A stretch of 64,000 nt of DNA from an uncultured Phascolarctobacterium sp. GTDB lineage: Bacteria; Bacillota; Negativicutes; Acidaminococcales; Acidaminococcaceae. Location: positions 1 through 64,000 of the forward strand of contig NZ_CAAGLX010000025.1 of assembly GCF_900770955.1 (NCBI RefSeq), read 5' to 3'. Shown one piece after another: positions 1 to 8,489 of this stretch (position 1 is the first letter of the stretch; each line of letters opens with the position of its first letter). The translations under genes were made by a program, and so were the position numbers. The notes under the pieces were generated by a model. The model was not told the origin of the DNA. It did not search any database and was given only the letters and a program-made list of their open reading frames with translations.

Positions 1-24
1 ATTGCAGCTGCATTTTCTGAAATA

Positions 25-56
25 CAAAAAAGCGGTCTATCTTTCGATAAACCGCT
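25..56 (-). terminator. Terminator after tRNA-Leu
   Basis: On the minus strand an AGCGGT...ACCGCT hairpin with a GAAA tetraloop is followed by a run of T. It lies directly downstream of the tRNA-Leu gene and is a typical Rho-independent terminator. Confidence 0.85.
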
Positions 57-64
57 AAAATTAC

Positions 65-151
65 TGGTGCCGAAGGCCGGACTCGAACCGGCACGAGCGT
101 AAACCCGCTTGATTTTGAGTCAAGTGCGTCTGCCAATTCCGCCACTTCGGC
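65..151 (-). tRNA. tRNA-Leu (anticodon CAA)
   Basis: The minus strand folds as a class II tRNA: acceptor GCCGAAG pairs with CTTCGGC, the discriminator is A, and CCA is encoded in the gene. The anticodon stem CTTGA/TCAAG presents the loop CTCAAAA (anticodon CAA). There is a long variable arm and the T-loop is GGTTCGAGTCC. It has its own promoter at 181-209 and terminator at 25-56. Confidence 0.96.
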
Positions 152-180
152 ATAAGTTCCAATCACTCGGAACAATAATA

Positions 181-209
181 ATTATACTCGCTTCTTAAAG
201 CTTTGTCAA
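181..209 (-). promoter_or_regulatory. Sigma-70-type promoter of tRNA-Leu
   Basis: Consensus -35 TTGACA (204-209) and -10 TATAAT (181-186) are separated by exactly 17 bp on the minus strand, about 30 bp upstream of the tRNA. A short GTTCC/GGAAC inverted repeat lies between promoter and tRNA. Confidence 0.85.
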
Positions 210-240
210 TAGCCTTATTTAAAAATTCTTATAGAGTGGT

Positions 241-2067
241 TTACTTTCCCAACAGCGCTTTCAGCTCCTTGAGCTTAGCAGCAAACCTCTGCAAGGTTAC
301 AGTCACAGGCTGCGGCGTATTTAAATCTACGCCGGCGTTCTTCAGGATGTTCAGAGAATAATCGCTGCCGCCCGCATGCAGGAAGCCCAGATATTTTTCC
401 ACTGCTCCTGCTTCGCCGCTTAAAATAGCGCTGGCGAAGGCGGTCGCTGCACTGTAGCCTGTTGCGTACTTATACACATAAAACGGTGTGTAGAAATGAG
501 GTATACGCGACCATTCGCTTGCCAGTTCCTTGTCAACTGTCAGCGCCGGGCCATAGTAATCCCTGTTGCTCTGCAGCCAGTATTCCTCCAGCTTTTCGGC
601 CTGCAGTGAACGGCCTGCGGTGATTTCGCCGTGAATATATCGTTCGAATTCGGCAAACTGCACCTGTCTGTAGACCGTTGTGCGTACTGCCTCCAGGAAC
701 TGGTTCAGAAGATAAATTTTCTGCTCTGCCGTAGCATGCTTCAAGGTATGCTCCAGTAGCAGATTTTCATTTGTAGTGGACGCAACCTCCGCACAGAAAA
801 TCGTATATTCAGAATTAACGTAGCTTTGTGCCTGACTGCTGAAATAGCTGTGCATAGCATGGCCCATTTCGTGCGCGATGGTAGAAATGCTGTTGTAGCG
901 CGGCTGATAATTGAGCAGCACAAAGGGATGCACGCCATATACGCCCCAGGAGTACGCGCCGGAGCGCTTGCCTTTGTTTTCGTAAACATCAATCCAGCCT
1001 TCGGTCATGCCCTTATGTAGCGCCGCAAGATATTCCTCGCCCAAGGGAGCCAGCGCCTCCTCAACCTTGGTGCAGGCCTCCGTAAAGCTGCAGGCAAAGC
1101 TGTCACCTGCAGTGGAAATAGGCATATACATGTCATAGTAATGGAATTCATCTACGCCCAGCACGTCCTTTTTTAATTGAATATATTCATGCAGCGGCGC
1201 AAAATTATCATGCACTGTATCAATCAGTCCGTCGTAGAGGCTGGACGGAATATTGTCCTCCGCAAGTGCTGCCTCCAAAGTATCCTTGTAATTATGCACG
1301 GTAGCATAAAAATAACCGGTACGCGCAGAGCCTGTGAGCGTTGCAGCCAGTGTATTGCGGTATTGATGATAGGTATTCATCAGACCGGTAAAGGAATTTT
1401 TACGCAACACGCGGTCCGGAGAGGTCATGTTCAGCAGGTAGCAGCCTTCACTGACGCTGGTTTTGTTACCCTGGCCATCGGTAATTTCCGGGAACTGCAT
1501 ATCTGCGCTCACCAGCGCACGAAAGGCTGCTGCCGCCGTTCCTGTTGCCAGATGGCTTTGTGCAAAAACAGCTTCTTTATCAGCAGACAGCACATGTTCG
1601 GACAAACGCACCTTGTTTTCAATATAAAAACGGTATTCTGCCAATGCAGGCTCTTCGTCCAGCATTTGCAGCAGCTTTTCTTTACCTAAAGCCAGCATTT
1701 CCGGCTCTACAAAGGCGTTGGCATTGCTGAAGGCAGCAGCCAGTCCTTCGGCCTCGCCTGCCAATGCCTGCAGCTTCTGGTCGGTATTATCGGCATCCTG
1801 CTGCAAGCGTGCGTAAGCATAAATTTTATCCAACAGCTTGGCCAGCTCCTCCTGCAGCTTTAAGGCTGCGCAGACTGCGGCTGCTGTGTTCAGAGACCCC
1901 TGCATCGCCTGCAGCTGCGGCAGCTTGCTTTTATATTCTGCGCAGGCTGCCTGCCAATCCTTTTCATTGGCATATATATCGGTCACATGCCATTTGCAGG
2001 CTTCCGGAATCTGCTCTCTGGCAACATTGCTGCCATGAAGCGGAGTAGTATTTTTTTCTTCTGTCAT
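241..2067 (-). CDS. pepF: Oligoendopeptidase F (M3B metallopeptidase)
   Basis: This cytosolic zinc endopeptidase degrades short peptides. The protein is about 608 aa, the usual PepF length. The M3 zinc motif HEMGHAMHS is near residue 399, followed by the downstream Glu region (EYTIFCAEVAST) typical of the family. An upstream in-frame TTG at 2071-2073 sits only 4 nt from the AAGGAG site, so I prefer the ATG at 2065-2067. The gene begins 26 bp after the stop of the exported esterase gene and probably shares its promoter at 3834-3862. No clear terminator is visible between its stop and the tRNA-Leu promoter. Confidence 0.95.
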   Translation of the reverse strand: MTEEKNTTPLHGSNVAREQIPEACKWHVTDIYANEKDWQAACAEYKSKLPQLQAMQGSLNTAAAVCAALKLQEELAKLLDKIYAYARLQQDADNTDQKLQALAGEAEGLAAAFSNANAFVEPEMLALGKEKLLQMLDEEPALAEYRFYIENKVRLSEHVLSADKEAVFAQSHLATGTAAAAFRALVSADMQFPEITDGQGNKTSVSEGCYLLNMTSPDRVLRKNSFTGLMNTYHQYRNTLAATLTGSARTGYFYATVHNYKDTLEAALAEDNIPSSLYDGLIDTVHDNFAPLHEYIQLKKDVLGVDEFHYYDMYMPISTAGDSFACSFTEACTKVEEALAPLGEEYLAALHKGMTEGWIDVYENKGKRSGAYSWGVYGVHPFVLLNYQPRYNSISTIAHEMGHAMHSYFSSQAQSYVNSEYTIFCAEVASTTNENLLLEHTLKHATAEQKIYLLNQFLEAVRTTVYRQVQFAEFERYIHGEITAGRSLQAEKLEEYWLQSNRDYYGPALTVDKELASEWSRIPHFYTPFYVYKYATGYSAATAFASAILSGEAGAVEKYLGFLHAGGSDYSLNILKNAGVDLNTPQPVTVTLQRFAAKLKELKALLGK

Positions 2068-2093
2068 TATCAATCAGCTCCTTATAAAACTGT

Positions 2094-3785
2094 TTATTTA
2101 GGCCACAGGCTGGGATTACCATATTGGGCATCCAGCTCGCCGCTGAACCAGCGTCCGTTCAGCACATTATGAATTATGTAATTTTTGCTTTGCTCGCTGA
2201 TAGTCTTGTCATTAGCCATCTCTGCCAAAATGCCGGCATAGCTTACTCTGCTGTTGATACTGCTGATACGCGCGTGCTGACGGTTGGCATCAAAAACAAG
2301 CTCCGGACGATAGGCAGGATTCCAGGCCTGCCATGTTGTCCCTAAGGCCGGGGTATTGGGATTACCGGTGTGCATAAAGGCTGCAACAGAAGCAATAAAC
2401 GCTTTGCTCAGCTCCTTGGAGCCTGCCTGTTCGAATGCGTCGGTATTTTTTGTGTAGCCGTAGCCCTGATCCGTCAAAAAGGGCTGGAAGATGCCATGCA
2501 GCGCACCGTTACGCACCATATATTCCTTGCCGACAACATCAGCAGTATGACCGAAGGCAAAGCTGCAGACATACATATCAGCCTTATAATGCGGATACAA
2601 AACCTCGGCAGACTGCTGGCCGTTGAAGAAGCCATACAAAGCACTGCCGTATTTATTGGCAAATGTAAATTCACCGGTAGTCTTATAATCATTATTAATC
2701 AAGCTCAGACGGTCCTTGAAGAACGGGTCGCGTGCGGCAAAGGAGCTGAATTCATCAGCACTTGCCAGCATCAGCAGCGGTACGTTGCAGTAATGCTTCG
2801 TAGCAAAGCCTTCTTCCGGCAGCACCTCGCCATCACCGAAAAGATGCGGAAAGGCGCTCATACGGATGACAGCGCCTGCCATCACCGGTGCCAGACGTTC
2901 TGCCGGCATTGCCTGCAGATATTGACGCACAGCCTTTTTATCATTACCGTTATCGCTAAGCAGCCAGTTTTCGGCATTAATCAGGTTATTCTGCTTGCCG
3001 TCCTCTACAACCATCGGCGCTAATTTTTGTGCGATAGCTTTCTTGCTTTTATCAGCATCGGCAACCGTCAGACCGCCGCTGAAGGAAATCGCTTTATCAA
3101 ATTTATTTTTAAACACAGGCGAAATCAGCATAGCCATAACATCACGTCCGCCGGCAGAAAAACCGGAAACGGTGATGTTTTTTGCGTCACCGCCGAACTC
3201 CTTGATATTTTCGCGTACCCAGTCTAAGGCTGCTGCCTGATCAAGGAAGCCGAAGTTACCGCTCTTTTCCTTCTTGTTGCCGTCTGCCAAAGCAGGAAGA
3301 TTATTAAAGCCTAAAAGTCCCAAACGATACTGCACGGAAACATAGACCATGTTGCCCTCCTGCGCCAGCTTGTTGCCCTCCATCAGGTGGCTGTTGCTTG
3401 CCTGGTTATTGCCCCCGTGGATATACACCAGCACCGGCAGATTCTTTTCCTGCGTATCCGGGCGTACAATATCCAGCGTCAGCATGCCCTCCTGACCGAG
3501 CACCTTCTTGCCGTTGTATTGGATATTCGCCGGTGCAGCCTTGGTGCAGTCCATAATCCCCTTATGCTTTTTAACCTTCTGCGCTTCACGCCAACGGTCA
3601 GCACCTGTCGGCTGCTGTGCATACGGAACGCCCAACCATTGTACAACCTGATGCTTATCATCATAAGCACCGGCAATAACACCCTGCTGGGTTTTTACTT
3701 CATTATTAAAATTAGCAGCCTCGGCCGCTGTCGTAAAAACGCTTGCCGCCAGCAGCGAAGCAAGCACATATTGCATCTTTTTCAT
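2094..3785 (-). CDS. Exported type-B carboxylesterase / lipase
   Basis: An alpha/beta-hydrolase of the COesterase family, about 563 aa. The N-terminus (MKKMQYVLASLLAAS...AEA) is a Sec signal peptide, so it acts outside the inner membrane. The nucleophile elbow GFSAGG places Ser near residue 210, and the oxyanion-hole motif HGGNN lies upstream. The family hydrolyses carboxylic esters; the substrate here is unknown. Two earlier in-frame ATGs exist (to 3806), but the third ATG gives the canonical signal peptide. It is the first gene of an apparent two-gene unit with pepF and has a near-consensus promoter. Pairing an exported esterase with a cytosolic peptidase may be incidental. Confidence 0.85.
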   Translation of the reverse strand: MKKMQYVLASLLAASVFTTAAEAANFNNEVKTQQGVIAGAYDDKHQVVQWLGVPYAQQPTGADRWREAQKVKKHKGIMDCTKAAPANIQYNGKKVLGQEGMLTLDIVRPDTQEKNLPVLVYIHGGNNQASNSHLMEGNKLAQEGNMVYVSVQYRLGLLGFNNLPALADGNKKEKSGNFGFLDQAAALDWVRENIKEFGGDAKNITVSGFSAGGRDVMAMLISPVFKNKFDKAISFSGGLTVADADKSKKAIAQKLAPMVVEDGKQNNLINAENWLLSDNGNDKKAVRQYLQAMPAERLAPVMAGAVIRMSAFPHLFGDGEVLPEEGFATKHYCNVPLLMLASADEFSSFAARDPFFKDRLSLINNDYKTTGEFTFANKYGSALYGFFNGQQSAEVLYPHYKADMYVCSFAFGHTADVVGKEYMVRNGALHGIFQPFLTDQGYGYTKNTDAFEQAGSKELSKAFIASVAAFMHTGNPNTPALGTTWQAWNPAYRPELVFDANRQHARISSINSRVSYAGILAEMANDKTISEQSKNYIIHNVLNGRWFSGELDAQYGNPSLWPK

Positions 3786-3833
3786 CTGTATCATTGACTC
3801 CCTCATAGAAATTTATTAAGCACTCACCTCTTT

Positions 3834-3862
3834 ATTATAAATAACCACCGCCCGCTTGACAA
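3834..3862 (-). promoter_or_regulatory. Promoter of the esterase-pepF unit
   Basis: -35 TTGTCA (3857-3862) and -10 TATAAT (3834-3839) are separated by 17 bp on the minus strand, upstream of the esterase start. Confidence 0.75.
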
Positions 3863-3872
3863 GCTAAAGCAT

Positions 3873-3902
3873 AAAAAAAGAGACTGCCTCGAAAGCAGCC
3901 TC
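3873..3902 (-). terminator. Terminator after nudF
   Basis: Minus-strand hairpin GAGGCTGC/GCAGTCTC with loop TTTCGAG, followed by seven T. It ends the long operon that runs down to the NUDIX gene. Confidence 0.85.
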
Positions 3903-3926
3903 AAACAACTATGGTGATTGACTTAT

Positions 3927-4487
3927 TTAAATAACCTTTGCGGCATAAAGAGCACACAAGGTTTTGGCATCATACAGCTCTCCGTCGGCAACCATCTGAC
4001 GTAGCTCTGCGGGAGTAAAAGCCTGCACGCCGATGAATTCGTCCTCATCAGTATGCTGGGCAAACTTTTGCAGTCCCCAGGCCTTATATAAATGGATAAT
4101 CTCATCAGAAAAACCAGGTGTAGTCGCAATACTGATCAGTCTTTGCCAATGCTCTGCGTCATAGCCTGTTTCCTCGCTCAGCTCACGCTTCGCGCATTCC
4201 GCAGGATCCTCCTCCGGACCGTGGTCCAGCTTGCCGGCAGGAATCTCCCACAGCAGCGTCCCCAGCGGATAACGGCATTGCTTTACCAGTACCACACGTC
4301 CGTCAGGCAACACTGGCACAATGGCTACTGCACCCGGATGACGGATATATTCACGTGTAGTATCATTACCGTTCGGCAGCGTCACATGGTCACGCTGCAC
4401 CTTCAGCAGGCGGCCGCTAAAGACCTCCTCATTGCTGCCCGGTACATATATTTCATCTAAAGCTGCCTCATGAAATTTTTTCAGCAT
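3927..4487 (-). CDS. nudF: NUDIX hydrolase, ADP-ribose pyrophosphatase type
   Basis: A 186-aa cytosolic protein with a complete Nudix box (G-x5-E-x7-REL-x-EETGY) around residues 95-120, which binds Mg2+ and the diphosphate. Length and flanking sequence fit ADP-ribose diphosphatases, which hydrolyse ADP-ribose to AMP and ribose 5-phosphate. It starts 9 bp after the recN stop with a GAGGTAAG ribosome binding site and is the last gene of the operon. The exact substrate cannot be read from sequence. Confidence 0.85.
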   Translation of the reverse strand: MLKKFHEAALDEIYVPGSNEEVFSGRLLKVQRDHVTLPNGNDTTREYIRHPGAVAIVPVLPDGRVVLVKQCRYPLGTLLWEIPAGKLDHGPEEDPAECAKRELSEETGYDAEHWQRLISIATTPGFSDEIIHLYKAWGLQKFAQHTDEDEFIGVQAFTPAELRQMVADGELYDAKTLCALYAAKVI

Positions 4488-4496
4488 TATCTTACC

Positions 4497-6197
4497 TCAT
4501 TTCTCCTGCAGTCGCTTTAAGCTGCTTTTTATCTGCTCCGCACCCTGCAGCAGCTCGGTAGCACTTTCAAAGGCCGCCCTGCTGGCAGTTGCGCCTGCAG
4601 TCATACGCACCAGCTCCTGCAATCTGCCGTTATAATCAAGCGTCGTCAGCTGTGTTACCGTGCGTCCGTCGGCACTTTGCTTTTCGATATGGATGTGATT
4701 ATCCGCAAAGGCAGCAATCTGCGGCAGATGCGTAATGCACAACACCTGGCCGACGCTGGAAATAGCAGCAATTTTTTCTGCCATCTTCTGCGCCGTAACG
4801 CCGCCGACACCGGTATCAATCTCATCGAAAACCATCGTTGCAACATCGCCGCTGTTCATCAGTACGGTCTTTACCGCCAACGCAATACGGCTCAGCTCGC
4901 CGCCGCTCGCAACCTTTTCCAGGTCATTCAGCGGCTCGCCCATGTTCGCACTGAAAATAAATTTCAGCTCATCACGGCCCAGCGGCATAAACTTATCCAG
5001 CTGACCGCACTTTATCTGCAGCACACCGTTAGGCATTGCCAAATCGCGGATATGCTGCGTAATACGCTGCGCCAACGCCTGTGCGCTGGCCTCACGCAGC
5101 TTAGTAAGCGCTGCGGCAGCACGTCCCAAACGTACAACTGCTTCCGCCACAGCCTTCTGCGCCTGCTCCAAAAGCTGTGCAATCTGCTGCAGCTGCTCCA
5201 GCTTTTCCTGCGTCTGCTGCAAATAATCCAACGCCGACTGTGTACTGCCGCCGTACTTTTTCTGCAGACGGTAAATCACATCAAGACGCTGCTGCACCTG
5301 CGCAGCACGCTCACCGTTGAACTCACTGCCTGCCATGTATTCGCTAAGCTCCGTGCGGCAATCGTCCAGGCTAATCCAGGCGCTGTCGGCACACTCCGCA
5401 AGCGGTGCCAGACGGCTGTCGTAACGCGCCGCATACTGCAGCTGGTCGCGCACTCGTGCCAGACGCGAAAGAATTGCGTCCTCCTCATCAAGCTGCTGAT
5501 ATGAGCTGTCCACAGCCTTCATGATGCGTTCACTGTTCTGCAGCAAACGTGCCTCTGCCTCCAGGCCATCCTCCTCGCCCGGCTTCAAGGCAGCGTCCGA
5601 AATCTCCTTGATTTCCCAAGCGTAACGGTCCAGCAGCAAATCCTGCTGCTCATTTTCCTGCTCCAGTTTGCTCAAATGCCTGGCCGCAGCAGTATATTCA
5701 CTGTAAAGCTGCTTATACTCCTGCAACGCCTGCGCCAGCTCTGGGCCGCCAAAGGCATCTGTCAGATGCAGCGGCGCATCCGGCTTCAACAGCGCCTGAT
5801 TCTCGTGCTGGCCATGAATATCCACTAAACGCGCACCGATAGCCTTTAACACAGCCAAAGGCACCTGCACGCCGTTGATAAAAGCACGGCTCTTGCCTGC
5901 AGCACTAATCTGACGCTTAAGGAATAAATCCTCCTCCGGCTCCAGGACATGCTCCGCCAGCAGCGCTTTAATCTCCTGCTGACCGCTCACGTCAAAAACA
6001 GCCTGCACCCACAGGCCGTCGGTACCGCTGCGCACGTAATCGGCAGACGAGCGTCCGCCCAGCACCATGCCGAAGGCATCTATCAGAATAGATTTACCGG
6101 CACCGGTTTCGCCTGTAAAAACATTGAAGCCGGGAGTAAAATCAGCATGAGCATCCTCTAACAATGCAAAATTGTGAACATGCAATGATTGCAGCAT
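4497..6197 (-). CDS. recN: DNA repair protein RecN
   Basis: An SMC-like ATPase for double-strand-break repair, 566 aa (normal length). It shows Walker A GETGAGKS near residue 30, a long central coiled coil rich in Q/E/L, the ABC signature ASGGELSR and Walker B MVFDEIDTGVGG in the C-terminal half. It starts 15 bp after the argR stop. The argR-recN pairing is typical of Firmicutes. Confidence 0.97.
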   Translation of the reverse strand: MLQSLHVHNFALLEDAHADFTPGFNVFTGETGAGKSILIDAFGMVLGGRSSADYVRSGTDGLWVQAVFDVSGQQEIKALLAEHVLEPEEDLFLKRQISAAGKSRAFINGVQVPLAVLKAIGARLVDIHGQHENQALLKPDAPLHLTDAFGGPELAQALQEYKQLYSEYTAAARHLSKLEQENEQQDLLLDRYAWEIKEISDAALKPGEEDGLEAEARLLQNSERIMKAVDSSYQQLDEEDAILSRLARVRDQLQYAARYDSRLAPLAECADSAWISLDDCRTELSEYMAGSEFNGERAAQVQQRLDVIYRLQKKYGGSTQSALDYLQQTQEKLEQLQQIAQLLEQAQKAVAEAVVRLGRAAAALTKLREASAQALAQRITQHIRDLAMPNGVLQIKCGQLDKFMPLGRDELKFIFSANMGEPLNDLEKVASGGELSRIALAVKTVLMNSGDVATMVFDEIDTGVGGVTAQKMAEKIAAISSVGQVLCITHLPQIAAFADNHIHIEKQSADGRTVTQLTTLDYNGRLQELVRMTAGATASRAAFESATELLQGAEQIKSSLKRLQEK

Positions 6198-6212
6198 AAT
6201 CCTTAGCCTCGC

Positions 6213-6662
6213 TTATCTGTAATCCTTGAAGCGTTCCAGCAGAGTGAGTACAGCTTCTTTGTTAGGCAGGGCGATAAAAACAGTATCATCACCGGCAATA
6301 GAGCCAAGAATTTCCGGCCATTTCATATAGTCTACGGCAAAAGCAACAGCCTGTGCTGTGCCCGGCAGAGTACGGATAACAACCATACTGTCGGAAGCAC
6401 GCACACTGACGATGGAATCGTTAAAGGTACGCTCCAGCCGCTCCATAGTCAGCATTGTGCTGTGCTCCTTCGGATAAGCATAGTGATAATGTCCGTTGGC
6501 ATCCGGCACCTTGACCAGCATGAGCTCCTTGATATCACGCGAAACCGTAGCCTGTGTAACATCAATGCCCTGATGGCGTAAAGCGGAAGCCAAATCCTCC
6601 TGCGTTTCAATTTTATTGTTGTCAATAATCTCTTTTATTTTAGCATGTCTGGTCATTTTCAT
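6213..6662 (-). CDS. argR: Arginine repressor ArgR
   Basis: Arginine-sensing transcription factor of about 149 aa. The N-terminal winged helix (residues 1-70, with the TQATVSRDIKEL recognition region) binds ARG boxes. The C-terminal domain carries the hexamerisation and arginine-binding sequence (GTAQAVAFAVDY, GSIAGDDTVF). A TTG at 6666-6668 overlaps the AGAGGTG site, so the ATG at 6660-6662 (7-nt spacing) is the better start. It precedes recN. Confidence 0.96.
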   Translation of the reverse strand: MKMTRHAKIKEIIDNNKIETQEDLASALRHQGIDVTQATVSRDIKELMLVKVPDANGHYHYAYPKEHSTMLTMERLERTFNDSIVSVRASDSMVVIRTLPGTAQAVAFAVDYMKWPEILGSIAGDDTVFIALPNKEAVLTLLERFKDYR

Positions 6663-6695
6663 AGTCAATCACCTCTAATAGCAAAATATTTCTAT

Positions 6696-6800
6696 GTATC
6701 TATCGTACGCCTAAGAGCCCTGATGACGTATACGGTACATTATCGTGGCTGCCATATTCGTCTAAAGGTTGCCCATGTCACGGTACATTATCGTGCGCCG
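6696..6800. repeat. Intergenic repeat element, copy A
   Basis: The gap between nadK and argR carries a perfect 16-bp direct repeat (ACGGTACATTATCGTG at 6732-6747 and 6780-6795). At 6704-6721 it also holds CGTACGCCTAAGAGCCCT, which matches 16 of 18 bases of a segment in the nusB-DUF2273 gap (14303-14320). No ORF or terminator explains it. Confidence 0.6.
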
Positions 6801-6802
6801 CC

Positions 6803-7663
6803 CTACAGATTACGCATCAGCTTCTGCTGCCAAGTCTGGTAGTAGTCCCTGCGCGTCAATCTTACAAACCTCATCTCATAAGGCGATTTGGCGATATGCA
6901 CACTGGTATCGTTAGGCACCTCAATAACATTCTCACCGTCCGCCGAAAGCAGCATTTCTTCACTGCCGGGAATAGGCCTGAGCTCAATAGTTTCCGACAT
7001 AGGGATAACGAGCGCTCTGTTCGTCAGCGAATGAGCGCAGACAGGCGTAATCACGCTCACGTCTAGCTCCGGCATAACAAGAGGTCCGCCTGCAGACAGA
7101 GAATATGCCGTAGAGCCAGTTGCTGTTGCGATAATCAAACCATCTGCCGCATATTTGCCGGATAAGCGTCCGTTGATAAAAAGCATCATATGCGCCAGCT
7201 TGCTGAACATACCCTTGGCCAAAACCAAATCGTTGAGCGCATGCGCCGTAGCGATAACCTCGTTACCGCAGATAACTCGCGCCTGCAGCAAGCTGCGGCT
7301 TTCCAGCGTATAGTTGCCCTGAGCCAGACGGCTGATAGCCTTATGCATACCCTGCAAATCAATCTCCGCCAAAAATCCCAGCTTGCCGAAGTTAATACCG
7401 AAGGCAGGAACGTCAAGCGGTGCCAAGTGACGCGCCATCTGCAGCAGCGTACCGTCACCGCCGAGGCTGACACCGAAGTCCAGAGTTTTCAGCGTCTGCG
7501 GCTCGCTTTTATTGTAGCTGCTTACGCCATACTGCTGCGCCACCTCCTCAGGCAGCACCGGTTCAAGTCCCCAGTCCTTGCAAAGCTGGACAAATTCCGG
7601 CAAAGCGATGCAGACATTTTCTTTACCCAGATTGGGGAAAATCCCTAAACGTTTCTTTTGCAT
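6803..7663 (-). CDS. nadK: NAD kinase
   Basis: Phosphorylates NAD+ to NADP+. The protein is 286 aa and has the NAD-kinase signature LGGDGTLL near residue 70, GINFGKLGFLAE, and the glycine-rich TGSTAYSLSAGGP motif near residue 180. It starts 1 bp after the tlyA stop, so it is translationally linked to tlyA in the dxs-tlyA-nadK-argR-recN series. Confidence 0.97.
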   Translation of the reverse strand: MQKKRLGIFPNLGKENVCIALPEFVQLCKDWGLEPVLPEEVAQQYGVSSYNKSEPQTLKTLDFGVSLGGDGTLLQMARHLAPLDVPAFGINFGKLGFLAEIDLQGMHKAISRLAQGNYTLESRSLLQARVICGNEVIATAHALNDLVLAKGMFSKLAHMMLFINGRLSGKYAADGLIIATATGSTAYSLSAGGPLVMPELDVSVITPVCAHSLTNRALVIPMSETIELRPIPGSEEMLLSADGENVIEVPNDTSVHIAKSPYEMRFVRLTRRDYYQTWQQKLMRNL

Positions 7664-7664
7664 C

Positions 7665-8489
7665 TTATGCCTCTGTCTTTTCTGCTTTCTTATCTAAATC
7701 ACCATGACTGCGGCCAACAAGCTGTGCAACCTGCTCGCTGCTTACAGCGTCATCGTCACCCATAGTCAGGTGCAGCAGATATTCAATATTGCCCTCAGGC
7801 CCTTTGATAGGAGAAAAATCCAGACCAGCAATACCGAAGCCTTCGCTCTTGGCAAAGCCGATAACATTATTGATAACCTGCTCATGCACGGCAGCGTCAC
7901 GCACAACGCCCTTTTTGCCGACATTTTCCTTGCCTGCTTCAAACTGCGGCTTGATTAAAGCCACCACAAAGCCTTCAGGCTTAAGGATTTTGTGTACCGC
8001 CGGTAAAATTTTATCCAGCGAAATAAAGGCTACGTCAATAGTAGCAGCATCCACCTGCTCGGGCAGACTATCTGCTTCCAGATAACGTACGTTGGTACGC
8101 TCCATATTCACTACGCGCTCATCATTGCGCAGCTTCCATGCCAGCTGACCATAACCTACATCAATCGCATACACCTTTGCAGCACCGTTCTGCAGCGCGC
8201 AGTCGGTAAAGCCGCCGGTAGAAGCACCGATATCTGCTACAACCTTGCCCTCTACGCTGATAGGGAAAATCTGCAAAGCCTTTTCCAGCTTAAGGCCGCC
8301 GCGACTTACATAAGGCAGCTTGTTGCCCAAAAGACGGATAGTAACCTCCGGCGCCACCGGCGTACCAGGCTTATCTATTTTCTGTTCGTTGACCAATACC
8401 TGTCCTGCCATAACCGCAGCCTGCGCCTTAGCACGGCTTTCAAACATACCGCGGTTGACTAACAGAACATCAAGTCTTTCTTTTTTCAC
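7665..8489 (-). CDS. tlyA: TlyA-family rRNA (cytidine-2'-O)-methyltransferase
   Basis: A 274-aa protein with an N-terminal S4 RNA-binding domain (residues 1-65) and an FtsJ/RrmJ-like SAM-dependent methyltransferase domain (GASTGGFTDC near residue 90). Characterised family members 2'-O-methylate cytidines in 16S and 23S rRNA; the older label is haemolysin TlyA. The start is GTG and overlaps the dxs stop by 4 nt (GTGA). Confidence 0.9.
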   Translation of the reverse strand: MKKERLDVLLVNRGMFESRAKAQAAVMAGQVLVNEQKIDKPGTPVAPEVTIRLLGNKLPYVSRGGLKLEKALQIFPISVEGKVVADIGASTGGFTDCALQNGAAKVYAIDVGYGQLAWKLRNDERVVNMERTNVRYLEADSLPEQVDAATIDVAFISLDKILPAVHKILKPEGFVVALIKPQFEAGKENVGKKGVVRDAAVHEQVINNVIGFAKSEGFGIAGLDFSPIKGPEGNIEYLLHLTMGDDDAVSSEQVAQLVGRSHGDLDKKAEKTEA